Notes: generated from the sequence alone by a model not told the origin. A stretch of 64,000 bases of DNA from Panax quinquefolius (GCA_020205615.1 CM035164.1:957501-1021500); one strand, 5' to 3'; positions 33,640 to 46,053 are shown, counted from the stretch's first letter. Numbers and translations are program-made.

Positions 33640-34082
33640 GCTGCTAAAGGTTCTAATGGAGTAGGTCGCCACTCGGATGTCTCCACACTAACTTTCCTCC
33701 TTCAAGACAACATCGGGGGACTATAAGTACAAAAAATTTGAGACAGATAGTTGGATCCATGTCCCGCCTATTAGCGGATCGATCTTTGGTGGTTAAGATT
33801 GGGGATGCACTTCAAATAATGAGTAATGATCGATACAAGAGCATCGAGCATCGTGTGGTTGCTAATGCAAGCAAGAATAGGGTGTTGGTGCCAATCTTTT
33901 TGAACCCTAGACCTAGCTGAAGTGCTCGAGATTGGAGAGAAACCGATGCGAGTCCTTTAGCTGAAGTGCTCGAGAGTGGAGAGAAACTGATGTACAAGCA
34001 GGTTCTCTACTTGGATTATGTGAATCATTTCTTCAGGAAAGGCCATGATGGGAAAGAGTCGATTGAATTTCCAAAGATATGA
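33640..34082 (+). pseudogene. Fragment of F6'H-like 2-oxoglutarate dioxygenase (C-terminal part)
   Basis: Encodes in pieces [62 protein letters not shown], and [18 protein letters not shown] to a TGA at 34080-34082. The HSD and HRV residues are the iron-binding motif HXD...H, and RVP-type residues bind 2-oxoglutarate. The closest family I recognise is feruloyl-CoA 6'-hydroxylase, the coumarin-forming enzyme. Lesions: a stop in place of Tyr after IGGL, two frame changes nearby, and a duplicated segment (33917-33993). The N-terminal two thirds are missing. Dead fragment. Confidence 0.88.
33915..33993 (+). repeat. 43-bp tandem duplication inside the dioxygenase fragment
   Basis: 'agctgaagtgctcgagattg' at about 33917 is repeated as 'agctgaagtgctcgagagtg' at about 33960, each followed by GAGAGAAAC(C/T)GATG. 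Confidence 0.85.
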
Positions 34083-35838
34083 AAGTTCTCCTAAATAAAA
34101 TCTTTCTTCTGTTCCAAATAGAAGAGCACATTGTAGCAAAATACAAACAGAACAAAGCTTTCCTGCATTTTGGAACAGAGATCAGCAATAAATAAATTAC
34201 CAACACATGATAAAGTTTCTAATCTATGATTGATTAATCCATCTAATGTAGATTTTGTACTAAATCTTCTTCTCTTCACTATTACTCTGTCCTTTCCTTG
34301 TTAGCTAATACTAATAAAAATCAATAGATCGTCCATGGAAACGGGGTTACCCTTTTGATTACTAACTGACTTCCAATAACATTGCAGTCACCAGATGGTC
34401 CTAAATACTAACTTTCCTTGTCATAAGACCAATGATTGTTTTACTTCCATTCACACGACAAATATATCTATCGCAATCAGCTATCTCTTCAGTTTGTTTT
34501 TCAGTACAATTGCTCACTAATCTTGGGGCGTGACAGTTCTCAACAGAGTACACAAATTTGGTTCAAAAATTTTCAACAATGAAGAAAGAAAGGGTGCATT
34601 ATGAAGACAAAAATGCAGGAAACAAAGTTGATCATATCAACCATGCACCTAACATTAATATTTGATTAGCACCTATTGATCTCAACTATACATACTTGTA
34701 CTAAACGAAAATCATGTCACAAAAAGTCCATAATTACTTTCATATATTGCATTGAGTTTACAACACTGAGTTTACTTTCTGAGTTTTATTTACTATTTGA
34801 TTGGTTAATTTACTTTTTGAGTTTCTTAACCATAAAATTAAATAACCAGGTTCGTTGGGACATTAATTTTAGAAATCTTGATTTGTTCCTGATTTTCCTA
34901 ACCATATCATTCAAAAACAGGTACATTAAGACACTAGTCTCATATCTAAATCTGAAAATTCAAGTATGTTTTTACTGCATTGTTTTTCTAATCCTAAACA
35001 AATCCATGTATAATCAGTAACACCAACCCAACTACTATTCATGTTGTGATTGACTTATATTTCAGCAGGTCTGTCACTACAACATGGTAGTCAAGAATCT
35101 CGCTAACCAATGAAGTTTAACGGCTGCCCTACTTGCCGCTGATCGGGCGGGGGGTAGTAGGGGGCAGCGCCCTAGAAGCCAAAAGGCATCAATATGTATT
35201 TGATTATGTAATTTATTAGCACCCGCTCTTGTAATTTATTAGCAGCCCCGATAATGTCTCGAGTTTGCCTAATGTTTTGGGCCTTATGCATTTGAACCCA
35301 TATTATAGCAGATTAGGGTTTTTCAGTTTAAGTTGTTATTTAAAATGAAGTTTGGTGTGTGGATCATTATAGTTTGTTATTTTCTTCTTTTGTTTGGGTA
35401 AGTAATTATGCCCTCACTATCACTTTTTTACTTTTGGATAGATTATGCCCTTTCCATTTTAGCTAAGCCTAATAAAAATCAATAATTCAATGAAGATGTT
35501 CTTATTACCGACAAAAGGATACACTAGTTCTTGCATAAATTTTGTAGAATGAAAATCAAGTTTTTGCGCTCAAAAATTTCTTAGAATAAAAATCAAGCTT
35601 ATTGCAATATCAAGGAATGTTCTTTTGAGCAGAAAGAAAAGAAAATTCAACACACAATACTATGGCAACACATTATATACCTTTCCAAATATTTACAGAG
35701 AACTACCAACAAGGCTAGAATCTCTTATTTGACGGTGCAGTCTAAAAGCTTTACTTACAAAAAAGAAGAATGGAAACCATTTAAATCAGACATGTGGCCA
35801 GGAGCTTGCACTATAATCTAAAGATCTAGTGATGCAAG
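34083..35838. other. Intergenic, nothing recognised
   Basis: AT-rich; no ORF with family resemblance. The block around 35100-35300 ('gggcggggggtagtaggggg' and following) is more GC-rich and may be an unrecognised repeat end. Confidence 0.4.
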
Positions 35839-37640
35839 TCAAGGCAAGAACTTTTGACGCAATGCAAGTAGAATCGGATCGTGTTCTTTCTTTGAGAGTA
35901 GATCCAGTACCATGGAAGTGGTAGATGCATCTGCCGAGAAGCCCTTGTCAACCATTTTTTTTATGAGTAAAATTGCTTCATTATACTTTTTATTTCGAAA
36001 ACATCCCCGGATAATAGTGTTGTAAGTGGCATCATCTGGCAAGCAATCATTAGCTTCCATTTCCACAAGTAGCTCATTTGCTTCTTCCAATAGTCCTTCT
36101 TCTTCAAAAGTCCTCGGATCATCATTGTGTATGTCTTAGTATTTGGTTGCAAGCCTTTTGAAGGAAGGCTATCAAAAAGGTTTCTTGCCATATCAAGCTT
36201 TCCATCTTTGCACAATCTATCAATGAGTACATTATAAGTAACAATATCAGGAATTAAACCATTACATTCCATAGCACGAAAGAAGGACAATGCTTCATCC
36301 ATATAATGGTTCTTGCAAAGGCCGCCTCTAACAAGGTGTTGCATGTCAAAATATCTCGGTTTATGGCCTTGAGATTGCATCTCATTAAAAAAATCTCGTG
36401 CGTCAACAACATATCTACCCATCTTAAATAGCCCATCCAAAAATAATGTTGTAAGTTACAATTGTGGGTTTCAAACCTTCACTCGGCATTTTTCGAAAGA
36501 GATCCATAGCTTTATCTACTCTCAAAATCTTGCAATATCCATTTATCAAAGTGTTATAGCTACGATTATTGGGCACTATCCCCTCATTCATCATGGTATT
36601 CAACACTGCCAATGCTCCATCCATTTCACCTGCAAACAATACCCATCCATGAGCGCATTGTGTAGGTGACTACATCAGGATTCTCCCACTTTGAATCATT
36701 TGTTCGACCACATGCTCTCTGCTTCTTTTACCTTACCTTCCTTGCAAAGCGCATCCACCAATATAGTAAAGTATGCATATACTTGAGAGAGATTTTCATA
36801 CTGGCCATCTCTCTTAGCATTTGTTCAGTCTCTGTCCATCGACCAAAGTTGCATAGGCCCTGAATTAATGAATTATAGCTGATAACAGTTGGCAATAAAC
36901 CTTTACCAATCATTTCAGAGAAAAGATCCAAAGCATCATCTACTAGTTTGTCCTTACACAAACTATCAATGATGGTGTTATAAACTACGGTATTTGGTTC
37001 ACAACTTCCTTTTTCCATTATTCTGAGCAGCCTAATGGCCATGGAAGTGTTGCCTGCTTTGCAAAGCCCATTTATAATGGTCCCGTACATTACAACATCA
37101 GATTCAGTTTCTTTTGTCCTTATCACCTTCTTGAACAATTCCTCAGCCTCCACAAACTTATTTGCTGAAAGAAGCCCCTTATCAGTGTGTTGAAGATAAA
37201 AACATCCGGCACGAAAAACCACGTTTGTAGATCCCACCCAACAGAGAAAACCCGTAATCGACTCGATTACAGTGACAACAACAGTTTATAACGGTGGTTA
37301 TGGTAACTACATCTACCGGAACTACCATATCTGTTAAAGCACAAATATCTCTGAACAGAGAGACAACAACGGAGTAGTGTTTCATTTTGGCTATAGCTGC
37401 TAATAGTTGAGCGAAAAATCAATAACAGACGGGAGAGTCGCATTTGAAGCATACGATCGAATAAAAGAAGAGAGCATCATGGGATTATCGAACCCGATTT
37501 GCATTTCTCTTGCAGAATTGCTTGCAGAGAATCTCTTTAGCAGTAATTGCTTCAGAGAATCTCTACCTCTTGGGCTTATGATTAGGGTTGGGGTTTGTGA
37601 ATTTTGGAGCAGTAGAGGTATGATATGGATTATTACGGAC
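35839..37640 (-). pseudogene. Rf-like P-class PPR gene, frameshifted
   Basis: PPR proteins bind organelle RNA one base per 35-residue helix pair; the P-class Rf-like group includes fertility restorers (family knowledge). Repeats are clear in order: KMKHYSVVVSLFRDI, VDVVTITTVINCCCHCNRVD, ESDVVMYGTIINGLCKAGNT, CEPNTVVYNTIIDSLCKDK, LLPTVISYNSLIQGLCNFGR, IVPNNRSYNTLINGYCKILR, LKPTIVTYNII, LIPDIVTYNVLIDRLCKDGK, LQPNTKTYTMMIRGLLKK and CLPDDATYNTIIRGCFRNKK. The C-terminus is LALRQKFLP, then TGA. At least six frame changes and a stop in the N-terminal leader separate these. All breaks are small indels, so either the gene is dead or the sequence has indel errors. Confidence 0.88.
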
Positions 37641-37798
37641 TAAGAAAAATGGATTGAATAAGCAGAAAAATTGAGCAGAGATTTACCTGGTGGTGATAAG
37701 TATTTGGAGGTGAAAGTGAAAGCAACCCCTGAATAAGGCTTCCCCTCCCCATATCCAATCTCTGATCTCCGACGTGAGAAAAAAATGGTGGTGTTAGC

Positions 37799-38333
37799 CT
37801 AAAAGTACTTTAATAATTTTTTTGCAACTGCTAAATTATAAGGGATCATTACAAATACCCAGTTAGACTTGGCCTTCTCAAATAGCAAAGTTGCCAGATC
37901 AAGATTATCTTCCTCCACAATTAATGACCAAATAAACCACCATTGAGCTTTAGAAAAATTAGATACCAGCCCTCCGCTCAGAATGAAACTGTAAACCTTC
38001 ATCAATCGTGGCTTAATTACACCGACGTTACTAAAAAGTTTTAATGCCTTAGCGTTGTGCAATGACCATATCGGCTGCCCCATGAGAAACTTGCACCAGC
38101 TTGTTCATTGGAATCCTTACACTTGAGGGAAGATTTCCACTATAAGGGAACCTATTAATTATCATGTACCAGCAGTTTTGTCCAGGATCAAAATTAAGCT
38201 CTGAGAATTTTACCTTAACACTAGTAGCTTTTTCATACTCCAACTTGCTTATAGGACCTCCATTGTTAATCATGTCGGGCAACTGAAGGTCATAAACCTT
38301 TTGAAATTTCATTGGAAACACAACAATCTTCAA
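37799..38333 (-). CDS. Two overlapping unrecognised ORFs
   Basis: 38333-38049 encodes 94 residues including KVYDLQLPDMINNGG and NCWYMIINRFPYSGNLPS. 38083-37799, in another frame, encodes 94 residues including KPRLMKVYSFILSGGLV and LDLATLLFEKAKSNW, followed by GTATTTG that could be a donor. I do not recognise either. They could be decayed exons or chance. Upstream of the PPR pseudogene on the same strand, with no visible link to it. Confidence 0.2.
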
Positions 38334-38836
38334 TTAAGTGTGTAAAAGTAGTAATAACAAGAAGACGGGGCGCATCATCAGATGGCACCATGTCATCAAA
38401 TAAATGCCATACATTGAGATAATAATGAATAACAAGGCCAAGTGAATTGTTTGTTGCACTCATGATGAAAGGTGGTATCCATCACCCCATTTAAATAGCT
38501 TCCTTTCTCTATTCAGAAGGTGTTTGGCATTTATTCTACAAACTGCTTCATATTAGACAAAAAGAATTTCATTCCAAATGAATTCGGATGTGCTAATTGT
38601 ATAATTTTACTAGTATAGAGTTTGGACACTTCCACCCAATTTCAGCACAATCAAATTAGTGTAACCTTGAAGAGAAGAGCTGGGAAATGAGTGGCATGGG
38701 ACTGCTAGGCATACTGTTCATCATCATTGTGTTTTGTTGTGACAATAACCTTCTCAGCAACTATTCTCACTCATTGCTTCAATATCCAAAATGGAAACAC
38801 GTTCTGCATCCATTTTCATTTCTAGATTACTTCCAA

Positions 38837-39395
38837 TTATTTCAATTCATCAATTAATTTTTGCTCAAAATCTTCAACAAGCAATCTGTGAGATTCCTGA
38901 AATTTTGCTAAGTTGATTGATCCATGCAAAGTGGTGGGTGACCACAACACCAGGGCTTCTCGAATTTCCTCCTTGAGACCAAGAATGAAGTGGTGAACAA
39001 CAAACTCTTCATTGTGTTGTTGGTGTAGCAGTGTGAAAGGTAGAAGATGGTAGTTGCATTAGATATGATGAAGATACAAAGGGAGTTTCAGGTGTAGTAG
39101 TGTCAGAAATTGAAGCAGGAACAACTTGGTGAGATGAATTGAAGATGAGAGGTGTAGTGTTTGGCTGATTTCTAGGTGAAACAAAGTAATTAGGTGCAGG
39201 CCAAGTATAATTGGAGATTGGAACTGGTGATGTCACCATAGGAGCAAAAGTTGGTTTTAAATAAGTGAACACAGAACAATCATTTTGGATGCGGGAGTGT
39301 TGAATGGAAGAGTGAGGTGTAGAAATTACCAGTGATGGATCACATTCCCTTTCCCATGGTCGTAAATTGTCTATGAACGGTCGCTTTGATACCAC
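38837..39395 (-). mobile_element. LTR-retrotransposon remnant (primer site plus gag-like piece)
   Basis: A primer-site-like TGGTATCAAAGCGA lies at 39394-39381. Downstream is a Ser/Thr/Pro-rich stretch without ATG, then FVVHHFILGLKEEIREALVLW, TTLHGSINLAKFQESHRLL and a TAA at 38837. The IxGLKxEIRxxV and TLxxAxxLAKxxE pattern is that of Gypsy gag. No LTRs or pol were found nearby. Confidence 0.6.
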
Positions 39396-39636
39396 TTAAT
39401 CACGATTTGATTTTATGACTGCCGAACTATCGAGACCTGGTAAAGTTTAGGACTCAGCCATGCAGTATAATTGTAAGAAAATGGGTTCGAAGCATTCATA
39501 TAACCAGTTAAGAAATTCATGAATTGACATTGAACAAGATGAAAAGGAAATAACATATAAGAAAAAGATAAACGAAATGAAGAAAAACAAGAAAATTGAT
39601 ATTTGATTGATTCTTTTTTTTCCCTGCAGATTGCAA

Positions 39637-39638
<2 letters not shown>

Positions 39639-39693
<55 letters not shown>
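39639..39693. repeat. (AT)n microsatellite
   Basis: About 26 AT units. Confidence 0.95.
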
Positions 39694-39698
<5 letters not shown>

Positions 39699-39835
39699 CA
39701 ACTGATTAATTTTCCGTTCACCCTAATAAATAATCTCAGTCGTTTAAAGTTTGGGATAAATCTATCGCCTACATGTAGTCTTGGAGTCATTTACACAAAT
39801 AGTATATACAAGCCAAGTTTAATGTATGTAAAAAT

Positions 39836-39855
39836 GTGGGGTCAATTGACCCCAC
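39836..39855. repeat. Perfect 20-bp palindrome
   Basis: GTGGGGTCAATTGACCCCAC equals its own reverse complement. A further 'caatttttgacccc' follows at 39857-39870. Could be a transposon end junction or a cruciform-prone site. Confidence 0.9.
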
Positions 39856-39899
39856 TCAATTTTTGACCCCATTTAAATTATTATTTTTTTAATTTGATA

Positions 39900-41177
39900 C
39901 CAAGCACCTAACCCTTAATCTCATTCACCAACTCAGTAACTCATCATCCCCAAAAGAGAGAGAGAAAGGCAAAGGGAGGCGTGCGACACCAACAGTGGTG
40001 AAGTGCTTCTCTTCTCTTCTCTAATTCAGTAAATCACCATTCACTCATTCACCAAGACACCAAGTGCTTCTCTTCTCCAATTCTCCTCCAGTCCTCTGGG
40101 TATGCTTAAGAATAAAATATATGTTAAATTGCTAATCATCTAATTCATCTCGCTATTTATTGGGATTGCACTGTGATTCAGTTTCAATCCAGTTCTATAT
40201 GATACAGATTACAAAGATTAGACTTAATGATTTTTTGTTTAGTTTTATTAATTATATGTCATATATACAACTTGATTCTATCTCATGGGCTTCAATCACA
40301 ATTGATTTCAGGTGTGAACTAAGTTTTGTTTATTTTTGTTGTAATTTCCCCCTTTTGTTAGTATTATTAAATTGGATGCATCTATCCCTTTTTCAACAAA
40401 AGTTGAGTTCATGAAATTGGCAGTTTGGCACAACTTTGTTTTTTGTTGTAATTAAGTTCATAATATCTTTAATTCTTTAAACAACCAATATGGACAAATT
40501 TGTATTCAGAAAAGCTTGTGCATTTGATACAATAATATCTTTAGTTATTTAGTTAAGGAAGAAAATAAGGTTAAAAGAAACCAAGAAAAAATAAATAAGG
40601 GAATTGATATTTCTTCCCCATGTATTTTTGACAGTTGTGGATTTGTGGCCAAAAATTAATTTGTCAACATGGACTAGCATAAGGTCAAGCCTTTTTCATA
40701 CCAATTCTTAAAACGACAAATTTGATATGAAGATTCTCTTTTATAGAAAACTAAATACTAAAAAAATTTATTAATAATGTCTGAACAATAATTATATACC
40801 AAAACAAATATGCATTTTTAATAACAGTTTTATAGTACTTGTTTATGCATTTAATAACAATTTTATACTATAATTTTTAGCGACACTTATTGCTCTGACA
40901 TAATCAATAACCTAAAAGAATTTGAAACAAAACAATCTTAGAACAATAATAAATACTTGAATAATAGGCTCCAAATAGGCAGAGTTTAACATAATCCAGT
41001 TGATTTTTACAAGCATAGTTCTAAAAACACATATCCTAGTAAGAGACAAGAGGCTCCCAAAAGGACAGTTTTAACACAGCATCCACTTGTGAGTTTTTAC
41101 TAAGCATGGTTTCTAAATAATAGGCTTCCAAAAAAAATATCTTGCGAAAGCCGATACCATGAGAGGAAGATTAACAG
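39900..41177. other. Intergenic; pyrimidine-rich leader-like block at 39940-40105
   Basis: 'aagtgcttctcttctc' occurs twice (about 40003 and 40066) in a CT-rich region resembling plant 5' leaders, ending before CCTCTGGGTATGC. No coding region follows that I can recognise, so this is only a possible untranslated exon. The rest is AT-rich. Confidence 0.3.
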
Positions 41178-44100
41178 CTAGTTCTGACTAGCACTAGTTA
41201 GCCTTGAAGAACGTCGGGTAGTCCTTGCCTCAGGCATAAATGTAGAGGTTTGAGAAGAACCAAATCGACCAGTATCAACATCACCAGTTCTGCTGCTTCT
41301 CAGCTTCTTTCTCATGGTTGGTTCTGGGGGTGGCTGGTCTTGGGAGGATCCATTTGGAATGTCCTCTTCTTCTACTCTTTCGTGTTTGGGCACTGAACAC
41401 TTCCATTTTGCGCCACAGCCTGGACAGACTCTCTCGGCCTGCAAATAATGGGGTTAGCAAATTGACAAAGATCTTAAAGTTTCATCAATGATTGGAAACT
41501 TGAAACTAGAGGAAATTTCAGACAAATACCATTCTTTGGGCAAATTTCCTCGTTAGACAGTAGTTATGAATTCGAACAGTACAGCTTTCATTTGGACACA
41601 AATCTGCCTGATAACAATGATTAAAATTAAATGTCAGATTCAACCAAATCAAATATACAAACTTTCACTCGTGTATCTTAACCAGAGGAAAAAGAAACGA
41701 GTAAATATCGATAATGAAGTAATCACTTCAACAAAAGTTATTTAAACATTTCCATATCAAGTAAACCTCCAAACATCTTACAGTTCCTCATAATTATAAA
41801 GTGCGAGTGAAACATGACCACACCATCTACAGAACAATTTTGTTTCCAAGCTGAGCAAAACAACAGGTCGAAATGAAAATCTGGGTAGATGGTAATTTTG
41901 TAAATATCATATCCATAAAGATTCTTACTACTATATTACTGTGAAGAATCTAAGAATCTAATCTTCCAGTACTAATGGTATCTTAGATGTAAATTTAACA
42001 TAGGAGCTTCTAAGAGCCCATTGCCTAAAAATCTTTGAATGTCGTATTGCTATAGGAGAAGAAGAGGATAATAGAAAATGAACTACAGAAAAACTTTATT
42101 ATAGATTGATTGGTATTGTTGCAGTATGGAAAAGAATATAGGAGGAAAGAACAACCTTCACCCCAGCCTCATTGCAGACATCACAGGCAGGAACATCACA
42201 TTCTGGAACCAGCTCCAGAGTCCATAAAGGATCTAACACCAAGTCCAACATTACCATCTAGGGTGGTACACAGCCATTTATCCTGTACAAGTTCTTCAAG
42301 AGTTCGTTCCTTTTGGGACAATGAAAAATTCTTGAATGCAGCAGGCACCTGAGATGAACCACCCTGTGGCTGCGATTCACTTCCAATTGAAACCTGGATG
42401 CACCACAAGGATTGTTAAGAGAAAAACTAGCATTTAATTGTCAAAACTTGAGATACATATAACAAGGATATCTGAACCGTCTTGATACATAGCTTTGTTC
42501 CTAGAAAACACACTTCTGGCATATCAAGAGATAACTGTGAAAAATGGGTAACTCTATATCTTTTCAGTATGATTGGACGTGGCGCGATATATTTATCCAC
42601 TTGAGAAGGAAAAAAGGGCATAGAAAATGACTTTTCAAGATTCTCGAGAGCCCCATTATCATAATTGAGATCTCACTTGAAATTTAGATTTCAATTGGGA
42701 AAAGGTCTACGGTATCCCTTTGCTTAGTATTGAAAGAGGTTGATGACTTTACATCTAGAATTTAGATTAATCAGTGATAAAGTATTCCCAAAAGTAAATT
42801 TGGTTAAAATGATTTGAATAAGTAATTCATACTGATTAACTTCACAACCTGTAGAAGATCCCATTCAGCAGCAAAAATGATATATTATGTAGTAAGATCT
42901 GATAGATTTAATTGCAGATATAAGATGGAAAGGAAAGATAGATTATGGAAGGTCATTGTATCCTCCATATAAAATTTATTTCACAATGTTTTTATCTTAT
43001 CTCTGCTCGGCTGCTCCCAACCAACCAAAAAAATAGGACAATTACAGCACTAGATCTTAATTGACAGAGATTGACAAATTCTTCTCTGCAAGTGAAATAT
43101 TACTTATGAACAGATCTAAAGATGATCTCCTCATGGAAATTAGTTATTGATAAGCAAGAGCAGACATACCTGATTTTCCAACTGTGTATTAAGAGCATTT
43201 ATATTGGAAATGCTACCCTGGGCTGAGCCATCTTGGACAATGGCTTCAATCTGGTTTTTGACACCAAAAGGATATGAAAGATCAGAAAAGTTGAAGAAAC
43301 TACTCACTTTCACAATACTACGTGTGAGCAGTTTTAAGCACAATACTCGGCTATATTATTTTAAAGATAATTTTACCACTTCCATACATCTACTTCCCTA
43401 GCTTACAGAAGCATGGTCTCACAATTTCCCAACATCATCTTGGGATTTCCCTATGCACCTCAGTTTCAAAAATGTAGACAAGTTTCTCTTAGAAGGCAAG
43501 CTTATTTTTAAAAGTTCTGATGAACATTAAAGTGGAAATTTTGCTTGATATGTTACTTTTTCAAGAAATTTGTTTTCCAATTGAGTTACAACCAATAATG
43601 CAAAATTTCTTTCAGACTTGTATATTATACCCACAAAGAATCAGAACTTTGTTTCATGTGTTGTACAAGTTGACTTGACTCCATAGCTATTTCAACCATT
43701 TAGGTTAATGTCCATTACTTCAGAAAAATTATTGCCATTTTAGATGCTCCGAGACTGAAAGTATTTCATTTTCTTCTCCTTTTCTAATGCTAGAGAGTCC
43801 CATTAGACCATTACAAATCAATAGATATCATACCTCGTAGATGCAGCTAATACCAAAGCTTCTAAGAACCAAAATTAAGATTGATGCAAAGTCATAAAGG
43901 TACACCAACACTTACAATGCCCTTGTAGAAAGCAATTTGAGGAACCGTGTATTTTGTTCCGAGCTTGGACTGTTCATCTGCAACGTTGTTGACCACTCCG
44001 TAATATACTGTGCCATCATATTGATTTCTGAATGCCCGCAACTCAAATTGAACATAAGAGAGGTTTGCATTTATCTTTTTAAGATAATGATGGAACAGTT

Positions 44101-44906
44101 GATGATCATCTGGAAAAAGATAAAATAACAATAACAGTGTTTGATGGATATAAATCAATAGTAAATGTAATTCCTTTCATCTTTGAGTTAACAACCACGC
44201 ACAATAATATATTATCCATAATTTTTTACCCAAAATAGTAATAAAATGGAAGGTGATCTTCTAGACGACTAAACCCACTCTATTAAATTGCACAACAAGG
44301 ATACATACAAAGAAACTGTAAAAACATGAAAATCATGTCAAAGTACGACTATGCTTTCCCCTTCAATAATAAGGTGTACTAAACCCAAAAGCATCTGAAT
44401 AAAATTTTTAACTTTTTTTTTTGTTAAAATGGCACAAATAAATTTAATAATGATTATAGTGTTCTAGAATAGTAGTCTCCAACTTAACTAATGAATCATT
44501 GATTCATTCATCCTTGTGTCTACTACAACATCAATTAGACGAGTGAAAGCCTGCAAATTATAGGAAGGAAATGAAGTTTCAAATATGAACCCACGCAATT
44601 TTGCTTTTAAAAAAAAATAAAAATAAAAAATGAACTCTAGAGTGAAACTATTTTTCCTAAAATCAATTACTAGCAATAATAATACCATAGATACCGTAAA
44701 CAAGAGCAAAGATTGTAAGATGATATAAAAAAAACACAGAAAAATCATTAGACTGAAACAAAAGTATTTTTTTCATTAAAAAATGCAAAACCTGAGCTTT
44801 TCCCTGTAATCTTCGTAAAAATGGAACGGAATTCCGATTCCTTGAGTGGACCTCGCGATATTAGGGCTTGAATGAGCGTATGGTGTCTCCAGCTCAACTC
44901 TGACAT
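41178..44906 (-). CDS. NSE1: NSE1, RING-type subunit of the SMC5/6 complex
   Basis: NSE1 is a nuclear E3-type ubiquitin ligase subunit of SMC5/6, acting in DNA repair and chromosome stability (family knowledge). Six exons join in phase: 44906-44792 (ATG; MSELSWRHHTLIQALISRGP), 44109-43916 (KINANLSYVQFELRAFRNQY, GVVNNVADEQSKLGTKY), 43250-43170 (IEAIVQDGSAQG), 42393-42156 (SSQVPAAFKNFSLSQKE, ELVQDKWL, GLGVRSFMD), 41607-41530 (ADLCPNESCTVRIHNYC), 41438-41178 (AERVCPGCGAKWKC, TAG at 41178). All borders have GT and AG. The Cys/His pattern C-NE-C...H..C...CPGC is the zinc-binding RING-like domain. Length is about 320 residues. Oddity: in exon 4, after RSFMD, the expected RSWF and DVPACDVCNEAGVK stretches are in different frames, needing two small shifts. 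This is either sequence error or a real lesion upstream of the RING domain. Confidence 0.92.
42156..42393 (-). CDS. NSE1: NSE1 exon 4 with a frame inconsistency
   Basis: Opens VSIGSESQPQGGSSQVPAAF, continues to GVRSFMD, then the same frame gives SGAGSRM and a TGA. SWFQN is readable one frame over and CDVPACDVCNEAGVK in the third, both expected in the family. The problem lies within about 42190-42222. The donor GTTGTT follows the Lys codon. Confidence 0.8.
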
Positions 44907-45248
44907 TCTTACAACAACAAAATGAAACCCTAGAAAATGAAAATTGGAGTGATATAGAGAAATAAATTAAAAACAAATAAGGAAACAATTTTTTTGAGGA
45001 TTTAGGGTTTGGAATTTGGTATCGAACTGCAAATACTTAGAAGAGAGGAGAGGAGAGAAAATATGGATTTTATTTTCCCGGGAATTCTTGTGGAGTGGCG
45101 GGAAATGGAGGAAACTGGGGGGCTGGGGGCTACAGGCTACAGCTGTAAATATTTATCGTGAAAAATAAATTAATATGTTTAAATTATAAGTAAGTACCAA
45201 TAAATGGTGCTGACTGCTGACATAGTTTAATCTATTTAACTTAACTTA
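44907..45248. other. NSE1 upstream region
   Basis: A short leader precedes the ATG (preceding context GTTGTTGTAAGA), and a GA-rich block lies at about 45035-45060. No clear TATA. A likely promoter region by position only. Confidence 0.4.
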
Positions 45249-46053
45249 GGGGGTGTTTGATAAAAATTGAATGAATCTGAATCTGAATGAGTTGAATCTG
45301 AATTAAAAAAATTATTTAATAATTGACATATCTAAATAACAATCTTTTACTATTTTACCCCTCCAAAATATAAGATCGTTATTAAATTTTTGAAAGTCAA
45401 TTTTAGACATTTTAAATTTAAAAAATATATTTGTTTTTAAATATAATAATAAAGTTATACAAAAGTACATTAGTATAAAATATAATAATACCCTCTCTCA
45501 CAAAAACATAATATCATTATTAATTTTTTGAAAGTTACCGTTGGATATTTTAAAACTTAAAATTGGTATAAGTTCATTTAATTTTAGTAAATACAAAATA
45601 CTAATAATCATGAAATTTATTGTTTTATAATTGTGAATAAATCATTTTGCAAATTAATTTTTAGAAATTTAATAATTATTATTTTATATTATAATTAACA
45701 AAGAGAGTGCAAAAATTGATAATATAATATTAATATATATTATGACATATGATGAATACTATATATCACCCCGATCTCAAAAAAGAGAGCCGCAATTTAT
45801 GGAATGTATTTATGGGAGTGCATCTCTTTTTCTCTTTCCTAAATATGTTTAATTTTGGTGCAACATAAAACAATATGGGTATGCTCGTAAAATATCCATT
45901 CAGCTATTTAGTCAGCCTTAGCCTTATGAAGCTTACTCGGTCAGCACTATTAAGAACTATTCAGATTTTTAATTTGACAAAACAAACAAGGTTAATGACA
46001 TTTCTTATTCGGTCAGCAACATTCAGTCCTGCTCAGAAGCTATCAAACAGCCC
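45249..46053. mobile_element. MITE-like element, ~805 bp
   Basis: Left end GGGGGTGTTTGATAA after CTTA; right end CTATCAAACAGCCC before TTTA. Inverted ends and a TTA-like duplication fit PIF/Harbinger (Tourist) elements. The left ~80 bp closely resembles the element at 47900. AT-rich inside, no transposase. Confidence 0.6.

Noticed and set aside
34676..35020. 114-residue ORF rich in Leu, Phe and Ile
   Set aside because: AT-rich chance ORF; the apparent membrane character comes from T-rich codons.
35040..35340. GC-richer block resembling a retroelement end
   Set aside because: No partner repeat, ORF or defined ends visible.
36666..36863. Plus-strand ORF within the PPR region
   Set aside because: Antisense shadow of the PPR pseudogene.
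39413..39866. ORFs with long IYIYIY runs on both strands
   Set aside because: Translation of the AT microsatellite.
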